Source of the DNA: JBMNSK01 sp050945155
Lineage (GTDB): Bacteria; Actinomycetota; Coriobacteriia; Coriobacteriales; Eggerthellaceae
Direction of reading: 5' to 3'
Length of the DNA: 33,069 nt
Assembly (NCBI GenBank): GCA_050945155.1
Contig: JBMNSK010000013.1
Location: 1 to 33,069, forward strand
The notes beneath the pieces were generated by a model. It was given only the letters and a program-made list of their open reading frames with translations, was not told where the DNA came from and did not search any database. The translations under genes were made by a program, and so were the position numbers. Below are positions 1 to 7,342 of this stretch, piece after piece. The first letter of the stretch is position 1. Every line of letters starts with the position of its first letter.

Positions 1-67
1 CTTCCTCAATTATTTTTACTTTTCCCTACCTTATAAACAGACTTACTAACATTTACTAAAAGTATGG

Positions 68-1564
68 TTAGTTATCGCGAATCATTTGTTTAAGAATTTC
101 TATCTCTTCTAGAATGTCTCTGTTCTCTTTCATCTTTTCTTCTACAACAGAAACTGAATGCATAATGGTTGAGTGATCTCTATTGCCGAAGCGTTTTCCG
201 ATGTCATTAAAGGGAATATCAAGTAATTGTCTGCAGAGATAAATTGCAACCTGACGTGCATAAGCAATATTTCTCATTCTTGATTTACCAACAATATCTG
301 AGTGGCTTACCTTATAAAACGACTCAACTTGTTTTTGTATATCTTCTATAGTGAGCTTTTTTAATGCACCGCCAGAGAAGTGGTTTTCGAGCAACTTTTT
401 AACGTCTTCAGTGCTGATATCAGGTTTATTAAAAAGCGTCATTTCATAAATTACTTTTGTTACCGCACTTTTTAGCTCACGGATATTAGAACCAGAGTTC
501 TCAGCGATATACATTTCAATATCGTCGCTTAGTACAAAGTCAGTGCGATTTTCACTTTCGCAGTATTCACTTACGAAGCCTTTTATAATTCCTAGCTTTG
601 TTTCAACTTCAGGAGGTTGAATATCAATAGTAAATCCAGAGTTAAAACGAGACTGTGCTCGTTCATCTATTTCAATATTTGCAGGCGCTCTATCTGCTGA
701 AAGAACAATCTGCTTTCCTCTGTCTTTTAACTTATTAAAAATTTGAAAGACGATATCAAGTGTTTGTTTTTTACCTTGTAGGTATTGGATGTCATCGATA
801 AGAAGAATATCTGCTTCTTCATAGCGCCTCTTAAAGTTTTTATAGCTCGATTTTTCCTTATCATGAGCTGCACCGGCATCCATATAGTCATTAAGTAGTT
901 CAGCTGAGTCGACATACACCGTTTTTAACTGAGGCATCGCTTCGTTTACGTAGTTTTGGATTGCTCGAAGAAGATGTGTCTTTCCAAGCCCCGATTTCCC
1001 ATAAATAAAAAGCGGGTTTCGTGTTGATTTACCTGGCATTTCCGCAACTGAAACTGCCATTGAATAAGCAAGCTTATTTGAGTCTCCAATTACGAAGTTT
1101 TCAAACGTTAGTGTTGAAGGAGGAAGGTTATCTACTTTGTCGATATATGAGTCTTCAAAGGAGTCATCGAGTACATCGGCTGATAAATCAGGTTTATTTT
1201 CTTCTTGAGTATCACCTGATAAAGAGTCTGTTTGTATATCCTCACTGGTGTTTTTTGTTACTTCATTTTCTTCATGAGAGTTTATATCTGTCTGGCCTGC
1301 ATCAACTTCAATAAGTACATTGAATTCAACTTGATACAAATCAAAAAGAGCCCGTTTTATATAGTCTAAGTAATGGCGTTCTACCCAAGTTTTAATAAAT
1401 TCATTATCCGCAGTAATCATTAAGAAATCATCACTCATTACCTGAGGATGAAGACGTGAAAAAAAGGCTTTAATCTGGGAAGAGTCGACAGATTCGTAAG
1501 AGCTTATAGTCTCACCAAGCTGGTCCCAAACTAATGCAAGCTCTTTACTTTCCATCTTCCTCAT
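68..1564 (-). CDS. dnaA: Chromosomal replication initiator protein DnaA
   Basis: DnaA is the AAA+ ATPase that binds DnaA boxes in oriC, melts the origin and loads the replicative helicase. The 498-residue product has an N-terminal domain I (about 1-85), an acidic variable linker (about 90-148), the AAA+ core with Walker A GKSGLGKTH (189-197) and Walker B ILLIDDI (253-259), box VII with both conserved arginines (R302 and R306 in ERAQSRF), and domain IV with the DNA-contact signature GNRDHSTIMHS (460-470). Length is normal for the family. The ATG at 1564 has a GGGG-containing Shine-Dalgarno a few bases upstream; an alternative ATG three codons in is too close to its own purine stretch. It points away from the origin and lies 76 bp downstream of a same-strand ATPase-winged-helix gene. 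Its usual partner dnaN would lie beyond the left window edge. Confidence 0.98.
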   Translation of the reverse strand: MRKMESKELALVWDQLGETISSYESVDSSQIKAFFSRLHPQVMSDDFLMITADNEFIKTWVERHYLDYIKRALFDLYQVEFNVLIEVDAGQTDINSHEENEVTKNTSEDIQTDSLSGDTQEENKPDLSADVLDDSFEDSYIDKVDNLPPSTLTFENFVIGDSNKLAYSMAVSVAEMPGKSTRNPLFIYGKSGLGKTHLLRAIQNYVNEAMPQLKTVYVDSAELLNDYMDAGAAHDKEKSSYKNFKRRYEEADILLIDDIQYLQGKKQTLDIVFQIFNKLKDRGKQIVLSADRAPANIEIDERAQSRFNSGFTIDIQPPEVETKLGIIKGFVSEYCESENRTDFVLSDDIEMYIAENSGSNIRELKSAVTKVIYEMTLFNKPDISTEDVKKLLENHFSGGALKKLTIEDIQKQVESFYKVSHSDIVGKSRMRNIAYARQVAIYLCRQLLDIPFNDIGKRFGNRDHSTIMHSVSVVEEKMKENRDILEEIEILKQMIRDN

Positions 1565-1597
1565 ACACCCCTATAACAGTGAATTTGCGGCTTTCCT

Positions 1598-1603
1598 ATT
1601 GTA
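1598..1603 (-). promoter_or_regulatory. Possible -10 box of dnaA
   Basis: On the minus strand the 76-bp gap before dnaA contains TATACAAT, with a TACAAT hexamer 33 bp upstream of the dnaA start codon. No convincing -35 hexamer is visible at 16-18 bp, so this is only a candidate. Read-through from the upstream ATPase gene is equally possible. Confidence 0.3.
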
Positions 1604-1640
1604 TACCGACAATCGAGGAACACTTTTTAAAGTCTTGAGA

Positions 1641-2447
1641 TTAGTTTTTTAATGTTGAGACGACGTTATAACCTAAATCTGTAAGTATTCTCTTTTTTCC
1701 AACCGTCATCTCTATAAGACCTGCTTCTTCTAATTTCTTAAGAGTTACATAGGTACTTGAAGCAGCGATATCCATAAGATTAGTAATATCAGTTACTCCT
1801 AAAGCGCCTTCCGAAGAGAAAAGTTTAAGGATAGAAATTTCTCTTTCATTGAGTGGTGGAATTAAAGAAGGAGAGATAGTTTCTTTGGGCTGACCAGGTT
1901 TAATCTCCTTATCAGTATGTGGTTTTAAGCTGATAGTAACAACTGCGCCCTGGTTGAGATTATCTTCAATCACAATGGTTCCATGAGAGATATTGAGATA
2001 CTCTTTTGCAATAGCAAACCCAGATCCAATCCCTCGAATATATTTTTTCATAGGTTCGGTTGCTGAGGAGAATCCAGGGAGTTGCGCCTTATCTTTTTCT
2101 TTTATCCCTGGACCTTGATCGGCAAAGCGAATTGTATTTCCCTCATCGAGAATTGAAACAATAATTTCCTCAAATTGGGCATGAATAAAATTTTCGGAAA
2201 TTTCAAGGATTACTGTGTATGGGATTTTTCCGCCTGCCGCTTGTGCAAGTTCAAAGATTTTCGAAGCAAGTTCCCCAAGATATTGTGTTATGGGACCTGG
2301 TTCAATAGTGATAATTCGTGGCGCACTTAATAAATCATCGTAAACAGCTATTCGTGCCCGGGTATGCACGTATGAATAATCAAATGACGAATTGATTTGA
2401 CTGTCACTTTCTTGGTCTATGAACGCTCTGTTGTTGTTTTCAGCCAC
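1641..2447 (-). CDS. GHKL (histidine-kinase-like) ATPase domain fused to a C-terminal winged helix
   Basis: I do not recognise a named gene. The 268-residue protein has the Bergerat-fold ATPase boxes in order: N box EISENFIHA (82-90), G1 box ADQGPGI (109-115), G2 box GIGSGFAIA (139-147) and a G3-like GAVVTISL (167-174). There is no HisKA or DHp phospho-acceptor helix and no transmembrane segment, so it is not a classical sensor kinase. Residues about 199-262 look like a MarR/ArsR-type winged helix (an LNEREISILKLF helix, then a TYVTLKKLEEAGLI recognition region and a wing). By analogy with anti-sigma kinases and GHKL regulators it could be a nucleotide-dependent DNA-binding switch; this is inference. 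It starts with GTG with a weak Shine-Dalgarno, faces the same way as dnaA and sits directly between oriC and dnaA, so it is well placed to affect dnaA expression. Confidence 0.85.
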   Translation of the reverse strand: MAENNNRAFIDQESDSQINSSFDYSYVHTRARIAVYDDLLSAPRIITIEPGPITQYLGELASKIFELAQAAGGKIPYTVILEISENFIHAQFEEIIVSILDEGNTIRFADQGPGIKEKDKAQLPGFSSATEPMKKYIRGIGSGFAIAKEYLNISHGTIVIEDNLNQGAVVTISLKPHTDKEIKPGQPKETISPSLIPPLNEREISILKLFSSEGALGVTDITNLMDIAASSTYVTLKKLEEAGLIEMTVGKKRILTDLGYNVVSTLKN

Positions 2448-2625
2448 TATTTCTACTTTTCACCGGTATTTTCAAAATAATTCAATCACATTGTAACTTT
2501 TTCAGACCTCTGAAAAGAGCTCAACTGGGAAGATATAATAAAGCATTGTTGATAGCTAATCTTTCGTAAAAAAATTCAGGCTAATAACGTGGGTATTCAA
2601 CGTTTTCAACAAATTATTCAGAAAA

Positions 2626-2634
2626 TGTGGAAAA
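2626..2634 (-). promoter_or_regulatory. DnaA box (TTTTCCACA, minus strand)
   Basis: TGTGGAAAA on the plus strand is one mismatch from the DnaA box complement TGTGGATAA. It lies about 180 bp upstream of the ATPase-winged-helix gene start and is opposite in orientation to the tandem boxes at 2957-2974, so the boxes face each other across the AT-rich stretch. Confidence 0.6.
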
Positions 2635-2790
2635 GTCTGAAAAACCTATGTTTTGGATTGAGGAAAACTTTTTTAATTGTTGATTTTTTTGGCCGGATAT
2701 GAAGTTTCGTCAATATTCCATTTAGCAAATATGGGGGCGAAAAAATAAGCAATCAGTGTGTAAGGACAAAGTAAGAAAAAATAATTTTTT

Positions 2791-2817
2791 ATTCAAAGCT
2801 TCGGACGAAGCTCGAAT
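2791..2817. repeat. 27-bp inverted repeat within oriC
   Basis: A perfect 7-bp arm AGCTTCG, a 2-base centre and CGAAGCT are flanked by further matching ATTC/GAAT ends. There is no T-tract on the exit side of either strand, so it does not look like a terminator. It may be a protein-binding site or an origin stem-loop. Confidence 0.6.
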
Positions 2818-2956
2818 AATACCAGGTCAGAATTATATTCATAATAGATAATCTTGAATTTATGCAGGTAAACTCTGTCAAATTATTTAGATAATTGGTA
2901 CTTGACATTTCTTTGGAGTTAGGGTTTCCATAATTGGCTTACGTGTAAATCCGGAC

Positions 2957-2974
2957 TTATCCACATTTTCCACA
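2957..2974 (+). promoter_or_regulatory. Tandem DnaA boxes TTATCCACA and TTTTCCACA
   Basis: Positions 2957-2965 are a perfect consensus DnaA box. The next nine bases, 2966-2974, are a one-mismatch box in the same direction with no spacer. The pair borders the AT-rich segment and is the strongest origin signal in the window. Confidence 0.85.
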
Positions 2975-3059
2975 ATTGGTAGTTCTGAAATAGGAGATAA
3001 ATAAAGATACAGTTGTTCGTTTCCGTAAAATCGTATAACGACGAGTGCTTGCAAATAAT

Positions 3060-3094
3060 CTAAGAACTTGGTTGTAGAGATACCCTGTTCTTAG
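3060..3094. repeat. 8-bp inverted repeat, 19-bp spacer
   Basis: CTAAGAAC at 3060-3067 and GTTCTTAG at 3087-3094 form a perfect interrupted palindrome between the DnaA boxes and the rpmH promoter. It could be an operator or a chance match; there is no associated T-tract. Confidence 0.35.
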
Positions 3095-3135
3095 TACTTA
3101 TGAATACAGACATTCTGTGAAATAAGACTTAAAAC

Positions 3136-3163
3136 TTGAAGTTCTTGATAACTTACATATAAT
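3136..3163 (+). promoter_or_regulatory. Sigma-70-type promoter of the rpmH operon
   Basis: TTGAAG (3136-3141) and a perfect TATAAT (3158-3163) are separated by 16 bp. Transcription would start near 3170, about 30 bases before rpmH, whose Shine-Dalgarno AAGGGA lies 8-10 bases before the ATG. Confidence 0.75.
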
Positions 3164-3200
3164 TTCTAAGTTGCTCTAAAAATTAAGAAGGGAAATTATT

Positions 3201-3335
3201 ATGAAGCGAACCTATCAGCCAAATGCTCATAAAAGAGCAAAAACTCATGGCTTTCGCGCCCGTATGGCAACGAAGGGCGGCCGTGCCGTATTAGCTTCTC
3301 GTCGTGCTAAGGGACGTAAGCGCATTTGTGTCTAG
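3201..3335 (+). CDS. rpmH: 50S ribosomal protein bL34
   Basis: The 44-residue product, MKRTYQPNAHKRAKTHGFR followed by a basic tail ending KGRKRICV, is a full-length bL34, a small basic protein of the large ribosomal subunit. It retains the near-invariant KRTYQP start and the H-GFR-RM core. It was found by reading the sequence, as it is short. It starts the operon rpmH-rnpA-yidD-yidC-jag from its own promoter. The cysteine in the terminal RICV is unusual compared with the common KRLTV-type end but does not affect the identification. Confidence 0.98.
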   Translation: MKRTYQPNAHKRAKTHGFRARMATKGGRAVLASRRAKGRKRICV

Positions 3336-3348
3336 AAGTAGGCAGTAG

Positions 3349-3681
3349 TTGGAAACTATTAAATCCAGCGAAGAGATTGAATTTCTCTTTAAAAACGGCA
3401 GACGTTATAACTCACTGTATATAACTCTTATCGTTTATGAATCTGCAAGACAACACGACCAACGAGGTCGTGTTGCTTTTATTGCTGGTAAAAAATTAGG
3501 AAATGCTGTTTGGCGAAACGCCGCCAAGAGAAGAATGCGGGCTATATACCAGGAAATAAGACCAAGTTCTTCGCATTTAGATATAATTTTTCTTGCTAAA
3601 TCGGGGATTTTAAAGGCTTCCTATAGTAAAGTCTTAAAGACATGCGAAATAGCACTGCACAAAGCAGTTGTTGGAGAGTAA
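3349..3681 (+). CDS. rnpA: Ribonuclease P protein component
   Basis: This is the protein subunit of RNase P, which helps the catalytic RNA mature the 5' ends of tRNAs. The 110-residue protein shows the family hallmark basic helix GKKLGNAVWRNAAKRRMRAI (about 47-66), equivalent to the RNR motif, after a beta sheet starting with the usual IKSSEEIEFLF. Translation seems to start at a TTG 13 bases after the rpmH stop; an AGGCAG Shine-Dalgarno precedes it and no better start lies downstream. Length is typical. Confidence 0.95.
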   Translation: METIKSSEEIEFLFKNGRRYNSLYITLIVYESARQHDQRGRVAFIAGKKLGNAVWRNAAKRRMRAIYQEIRPSSSHLDIIFLAKSGILKASYSKVLKTCEIALHKAVVGE

Positions 3682-3685
3682 GTCC

Positions 3686-3922
3686 GTGATTCTTCAGAAA
3701 ATAAAAAAGATACCGACCAAGATTGCCATCTTGCTTATTTTATTTTACAGGGCGGTTATCTCTCCCCTATTCCCATCCTGCTGCAGATTTGTCCCTACTT
3801 GTTCTGAATATGGCCTCATAGCCTTTAAACGATATGGTTTTAGAAAAGGATTTGTCCTTACTGTAAAACGTTTACTTCGATGCAGACCAGGAGGACCACA
3901 CGGGTACGATCCGGTGCCGTAA
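3686..3922 (+). CDS. yidD: Membrane protein insertion efficiency factor YidD
   Basis: YidD is a small peripheral inner-membrane protein that aids YidC-dependent insertion. The product shows the full family signature: an amphipathic or hydrophobic N-terminus, SPLFPSCCRFVPTCSEY with conserved cysteines, a central KRYGFRKGF, and the terminal RCRPGGPHGYDPVP. I chose the GTG at 3686 because GGAG lies 9 bases upstream and the resulting 78-residue protein matches family length. An in-frame TTG at 3668 would add six residues and overlap rnpA by 14 bases. It follows rnpA and precedes yidC, the standard order. Confidence 0.93.
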   Translation: MILQKIKKIPTKIAILLILFYRAVISPLFPSCCRFVPTCSEYGLIAFKRYGFRKGFVLTVKRLLRCRPGGPHGYDPVP

Positions 3923-3965
3923 GGATTTACCTTGGTCTTCTTAGGAATATAGGAAGGAATAATAC

Positions 3966-4736
3966 ATGTGGGAAGCGTTTAAGGATCTTATCTTTCAGAT
4001 AATTCAGTTCTTCTACGGCTTCTGCGGTGACTGGGGATTGGCAATTGTTGTGGTCACGATTATCTTTCGTGTTGCCATTGGTCCTCTCATGCGCAAACAG
4101 ACGAAGTCAAGTTACGACATGCAAAAGGTTCAGCCGCTTTTGCGTGAGGTACAGGAGCGTTTCAAGGACGATCCTCAAAGGATGAGGGAAGAAACCTCTA
4201 AGATTTATGCTGAAGCTAAATTTAATCCAATGGCAGGCTGTTTACCACTTCTCTTACAGATGCCCATCTTTATTGCCCTCTTCCAGGTATTACGCGAAAT
4301 GGGTGAGCGTGTTTCAGGTACTTATGAGTTTTATAACCTAGTACCAAACCTGACGATGGCACCGGATGTCGCCTTTACCCAGGGAATTGGAACATTTGTT
4401 CCCTATTTAATCCTTATGATTGTTTTTGCTGGTGCTACATTTTTACCGATGGTTCTTCAGCAACGTGGAAGCACCGACATCGAACAAAAAAAGCAAACTT
4501 ATATTATGTCGGGCATCATGAGCGTGTTTATGCTCTGGATTGGTTGGAGCTCCCCCGGCGGCGTTCTTTTGTTCTGGGGTACTTCTTCTATCATCGGTAT
4601 TATTCAACAACAGGCGACCATGCATCGTCTCAAGAAGCATGATGACAATATCCAGGAAACCATCGAGGTCAAGCCTATTGTGGTTGATGTAGAACGCCGT
4701 ACAAAGAAAAAGCGTCCCACGAAAAAACGTTCATAG
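3966..4736 (+). CDS. yidC: Membrane protein insertase YidC/Oxa1
   Basis: YidC/Oxa1 proteins insert and fold inner-membrane proteins. The 256-residue product has the short Gram-positive/actinobacterial plan without the large periplasmic domain. It has a hydrophobic helix (about 24-40) with the conserved arginine in IIFRVAIGPL, a charged cytoplasmic hairpin (about 45-85), the family motif NPMAGCLPLLLQMPIFIALF (about 86-105), further TM helices at about 138-156, 174-188 and 194-210, and a very basic C-terminal tail (RTKKKRPTKKRS) likely to contact ribosomes. No lipobox signal peptide is obvious. A strong AGGAAGGA Shine-Dalgarno precedes the ATG. Confidence 0.96.
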   Translation: MWEAFKDLIFQIIQFFYGFCGDWGLAIVVVTIIFRVAIGPLMRKQTKSSYDMQKVQPLLREVQERFKDDPQRMREETSKIYAEAKFNPMAGCLPLLLQMPIFIALFQVLREMGERVSGTYEFYNLVPNLTMAPDVAFTQGIGTFVPYLILMIVFAGATFLPMVLQQRGSTDIEQKKQTYIMSGIMSVFMLWIGWSSPGGVLLFWGTSSIIGIIQQQATMHRLKKHDDNIQETIEVKPIVVDVERRTKKKRPTKKRS

Positions 4737-4752
4737 AGTTTCACGTGAAACA
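4737..4752. promoter_or_regulatory. parS centromere site 1
   Basis: AGTTTCACGTGAAACA differs at one outer base from the parS palindrome TGTTTCACGTGAAACA. It lies directly after the yidC stop codon and 40 bp before jag. ParB, encoded 2.6 kb downstream, is expected to load here as a CTP-dependent clamp. Confidence 0.88.
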
Positions 4753-4791
4753 TTTTAAGTAGACGCTTCTGCCTTATGGGAAGGTTTAATT

Positions 4792-5367
4792 ATGAGTGAA
4801 GAGCTTGAAGAGCAGCTTAGCGAAGAAGTCGAAGAGCAAGTCGACGACAATCATGCCGAAGAAGGCATGGAAAATAAAGACCCAAAAGATTTAAGTGACG
4901 AAGAATTGGATTATATTGCCGACACGGCAATCTCGGTTCTTCAGGATATTTTGAAATACTTTAATGTCGGCGAGGTCACCATCGATGAATATGAGGGTGA
5001 GGAAGGCGAGCTTATCCTTGATATTACAGGAGAAGATTTGGCTGTCCTCATTGGTCGTCATGGGCGCACGCTCGATGCGCTTCAGTTCATTGTTTCTGCG
5101 GTGACGGTTCGCACCATAGGATTCCGCTTCCCTGTTATTGTCGATGTAGAGGGATATAAGAGTCGCCAGCGTCAGAAGCTTGAATCCCTTGCTCAATCTT
5201 GTGCAAACAGAGCAATTAAGCAGGGTCGTTCTGTAAAGATGCGTCCGATGACACCCTATGAACGGAGAATCATTCATATGGCACTTCGTGACAACGACTC
5301 AGTTACTACTGCTTCAGAGGGTGAAGGCGCTGCCCGTCACGTGGTTGTGGTTCCTCTCAGAGATTAA
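4792..5367 (+). CDS. jag: RNA-binding protein Jag/KhpB (KH and R3H domains)
   Basis: Jag (KhpB/EloR) proteins bind RNA and influence cell elongation and division; they are commonly encoded after yidC. The 191-residue product has an acidic N-terminus (1-45), a KH-type domain with the GRHG loop (88-91) in LIGRHGRTLDALQ, and an R3H domain with R158...H162 in the segment ERRIIHMALRDN. The N-terminal Jag_N domain of firmicute homologues is absent, as is usual in actinobacterial versions. It is last in the rpmH operon; a strong terminator follows at 5391. Confidence 0.92.
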   Translation: MSEELEEQLSEEVEEQVDDNHAEEGMENKDPKDLSDEELDYIADTAISVLQDILKYFNVGEVTIDEYEGEEGELILDITGEDLAVLIGRHGRTLDALQFIVSAVTVRTIGFRFPVIVDVEGYKSRQRQKLESLAQSCANRAIKQGRSVKMRPMTPYERRIIHMALRDNDSVTTASEGEGAARHVVVVPLRD

Positions 5368-5390
5368 GAGAAGTGTGACACTAGATTTTA

Positions 5391-5419
5391 AGGAGGAGGC
5401 TTCGGCCTCCTCCTTTTTT
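5391..5419 (+). terminator. Rho-independent terminator after jag
   Basis: AGGAGGAGGC, a TTCG tetraloop and GCCTCCTCCT form a perfect 10-bp stem followed by a run of Ts to 5419. It ends the rpmH-jag transcription unit and lies upstream of rsmG. Confidence 0.95.
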
Positions 5420-5528
5420 ATTAATTTCTTTTTTCATCTTATATTGAAGGCACATAGCCTGTACACTTTATTGTGATTATGTTCGCCGTCAAAAGTTTTA
5501 ATTCTTGTGTCTGTTGTGGGTGGTTTCA

Positions 5529-6191
5529 ATGATAGATGATGAACGCTTAGCAAAAATGAACGACCACCTGAGTTTAGTTCTCAAAGCAAATGAAACGACA
5601 AATCTTACAAGGATATCTTCTTTTGAAGAAGGACGGCTCCTCCATATTGAGGATTCTCTTTCTGCTCTTGATGAAGTAAATGAAGCTCCTGCAGGAGACT
5701 TAGTTGATATGGGTAGTGGTGCAGGCTTTCCAGGCATTCCCCTAGCTCTTGCTTCTGAACGTCATACAACTCTTGTTGAAGCCAGAAAAAAGAAAGCTCA
5801 TATTGTTCAGTCAATTGTTTCAGATCTTGGTTTAGACGAGCTTGTCTCTGTGCAGGACACACGCATTGAGGAGCATGCTCAAGAGGCGTCAGGGATGTAT
5901 GCAGTTGCGACTGCACGAGCTCTGGCGAAACTCTCAGTTCTTTTGGAACTTGCCGCTCCCCTTCTTATGAAAAACGGGCTCCTTATTTGTTATAAAGCTC
6001 ATATTGACGATGATGAGCTGGCTCATGCCTTAGGGCTTTTGGATATATTTGGGTTTCGACTTAAGAGCAATCGTCAGTTTTTACTCAGCGACGAGCAGAC
6101 TCACCGCCGTATTGTTTGCTTTGAAAAGGTGAAAAATTCAAAAGTTTCACTCCCCCGCCATGTTGGCTATGCCCAAAAGCGGCCTTTCTAG
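5529..6191 (+). CDS. rsmG: 16S rRNA (guanine(527)-N7)-methyltransferase RsmG
   Basis: RsmG (GidB) uses S-adenosylmethionine to methylate N7 of G527 in 16S rRNA; its loss is known in other bacteria to give low-level streptomycin resistance. The product shows the SAM-binding loop LVDMGSGAGFPGIPLA, the preceding NLTRI...HIEDSL region, the VEARKKKAHI segment and the ATARALAKLSVLLELAAPL helix typical of the family. I chose the ATG at 5529 (220 residues); in-frame TTG (5505) and GTG (5520) codons upstream are alternatives. Its context just before parA is the usual one. Confidence 0.94.
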   Translation: MIDDERLAKMNDHLSLVLKANETTNLTRISSFEEGRLLHIEDSLSALDEVNEAPAGDLVDMGSGAGFPGIPLALASERHTTLVEARKKKAHIVQSIVSDLGLDELVSVQDTRIEEHAQEASGMYAVATARALAKLSVLLELAAPLLMKNGLLICYKAHIDDDELAHALGLLDIFGFRLKSNRQFLLSDEQTHRRIVCFEKVKNSKVSLPRHVGYAQKRPF

Positions 6192-6199
6192 AATCTTTA

Positions 6200-6215
6200 T
6201 GTTTCACGTGAAACA
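6200..6215. promoter_or_regulatory. parS centromere site 2
   Basis: TGTTTCACGTGAAACA is a perfect parS palindrome. It lies between rsmG and parA and covers the place where the -35 hexamer of the parA promoter is expected, so ParB binding may also control parAB transcription. Confidence 0.95.
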
Positions 6216-6230
6216 TAAACAAGGTATACT
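6202..6230 (+). promoter_or_regulatory. Probable parAB promoter overlapping parS
   Basis: A good -10 hexamer TATACT lies at 6225-6230. Seventeen bp upstream the -35 position (6202-6207, TTTCAC) falls inside the parS palindrome and is a poor match to TTGACA. The Shine-Dalgarno AAAGGGG precedes the parA ATG at 6257. Confidence 0.55.
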
Positions 6231-6256
6231 CTCATTTAACTGAAGAAAGGGGTCTT

Positions 6257-7342
6257 ATGAAACTATTCGATGGCCTTAAACGAGGCAAAACCAAAGAATC
6301 GGCCGTCAATAATCCAGAGGAGATCAGTAAAGACCAAGATTCTGCAGAGAGTTTATCGTCAGAACCTTCCGATCTTTCTAATGAGGAAGTATTGGAGGAA
6401 GAGGCAGCAGAGGCTGAAGATTCCCAAGAGAACGAAGCTCCGTCTGCCGACAATTACGAAGAACTCGAAAACGCCGAAGTTCATGAGCGAGAAGTTTCCC
6501 ATTCGCATCGTGAAGACGTAGAAATACCTGACAAAATTAAAAAGTACAGCGAAAAGAAGCCTGTTCAGCATGCGGTTGGGCAGACCAAAGTTATCGCTAT
6601 CATCAACCAAAAGGGTGGTGTGGGAAAATCTACCACCGCTATTAATCTGGGCGCAGCCTTAGGCGAAATAGGGAAACAGGTTCTTTTGGTTGACCTTGAC
6701 CCCCAAGGCAATACAACAAGCGGTCTTGGCGTAGAGAAAAGCCGTATAGACCAGTGTATCTACGATGTCTTACTCAACGATGTGCCTATTATCGACGTAA
6801 TTATTCCGGATGTTTGCGAAGGCGTAGACCTTGTGCCGGCAACAATCAATTTAGCGGGCGCAGAAGTAGAGCTCGTGTCAGAAATTGCTCGTGAGAACAG
6901 ACTTCGCGATGCCGTGGGTTCGCTGCGTGGGAAGTATGACTATATATTTATAGACAGTCCCCCATCGCTGGCCCTCCTTACAGTCAACGCCCTCGTGGCT
7001 GCTGACAAGCTTTTAATTCCTATTCAAACCGAGTTCTATGCGCTTGAAGGTGTGACAAAACTTCTTGATTCAATGAAACGTGTCAAAACGCGCCTTAATC
7101 CTTCATTAGATATTTTTGGCGTCTTGCTAACTATGTATGACGGCAGAACGACACTGTCGAAACAGGTAGCCGAAGAAGTGCGCGGATACTTTAACAAAGC
7201 AGTCTTTAAAACGGTCATTCCTCGTACGGTAAAGCTTTCAGAGGCGCCAAGTTATGGTTTGCCTATTATTCTGCACGATCCGTCAGGAAAGGGAGCTCAG
7301 GCATATAGGGAGCTTGCAAAGGAAGTGGTGAAACGTGGCTAA
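6257..7342 (+). CDS. parA: Chromosome-partitioning ATPase ParA (Soj)
   Basis: ParA binds DNA non-specifically in its ATP form and, with ParB-parS, moves newly replicated origins apart. The deviant Walker A KGGVGKST lies at 119-126, followed by LLVDLDPQGN and FIDSPPS, all typical of Soj/ParA ATPases. The protein is 361 residues, about 100 longer than usual. Residues 1-108 form an acidic, Glu/Ser-rich extension with no recognisable domain. The ATG at 6257 is backed by a strong AAAGGGG Shine-Dalgarno, so the extension looks genuine. parB overlaps its end by 8 bp, indicating translational coupling. Confidence 0.96.
   Translation: MKLFDGLKRGKTKESAVNNPEEISKDQDSAESLSSEPSDLSNEEVLEEEAAEAEDSQENEAPSADNYEELENAEVHEREVSHSHREDVEIPDKIKKYSEKKPVQHAVGQTKVIAIINQKGGVGKSTTAINLGAALGEIGKQVLLVDLDPQGNTTSGLGVEKSRIDQCIYDVLLNDVPIIDVIIPDVCEGVDLVPATINLAGAEVELVSEIARENRLRDAVGSLRGKYDYIFIDSPPSLALLTVNALVAADKLLIPIQTEFYALEGVTKLLDSMKRVKTRLNPSLDIFGVLLTMYDGRTTLSKQVAEEVRGYFNKAVFKTVIPRTVKLSEAPSYGLPIILHDPSGKGAQAYRELAKEVVKRG

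Larger units (their letters stand above)
2448..3200. other. Probable chromosomal origin (oriC) region, gene-free and AT-rich
   Basis: This 753-bp gap has no credible ORF. It separates the minus-strand dnaA arm from the plus-strand rpmH arm, the usual place of oriC in Gram-positive and actinobacterial chromosomes. It holds two abutting DnaA boxes at 2957-2974, a third box on the other strand at 2626-2634 and a TTTTCAACA near-match at 2603-2611. A very AT-rich stretch (about 2781-2900) could be the unwinding element; it includes the palindrome AATTAT-TTAG-ATAATT at 2881-2896. Larger inverted repeats lie at 2791-2817 and 3060-3094. The rpmH promoter occupies the right end. The number of good DnaA boxes is low, so an additional origin element downstream of dnaA, outside the window, is possible. 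Confidence 0.8.

Noticed and set aside
2902..2934. TTGACA in the origin as a promoter
   Set aside because: The nearest good -10 hexamer, CATAAT (2929-2934), is 21 bp away, and the rpmH promoter at 3136-3163 is a better candidate.
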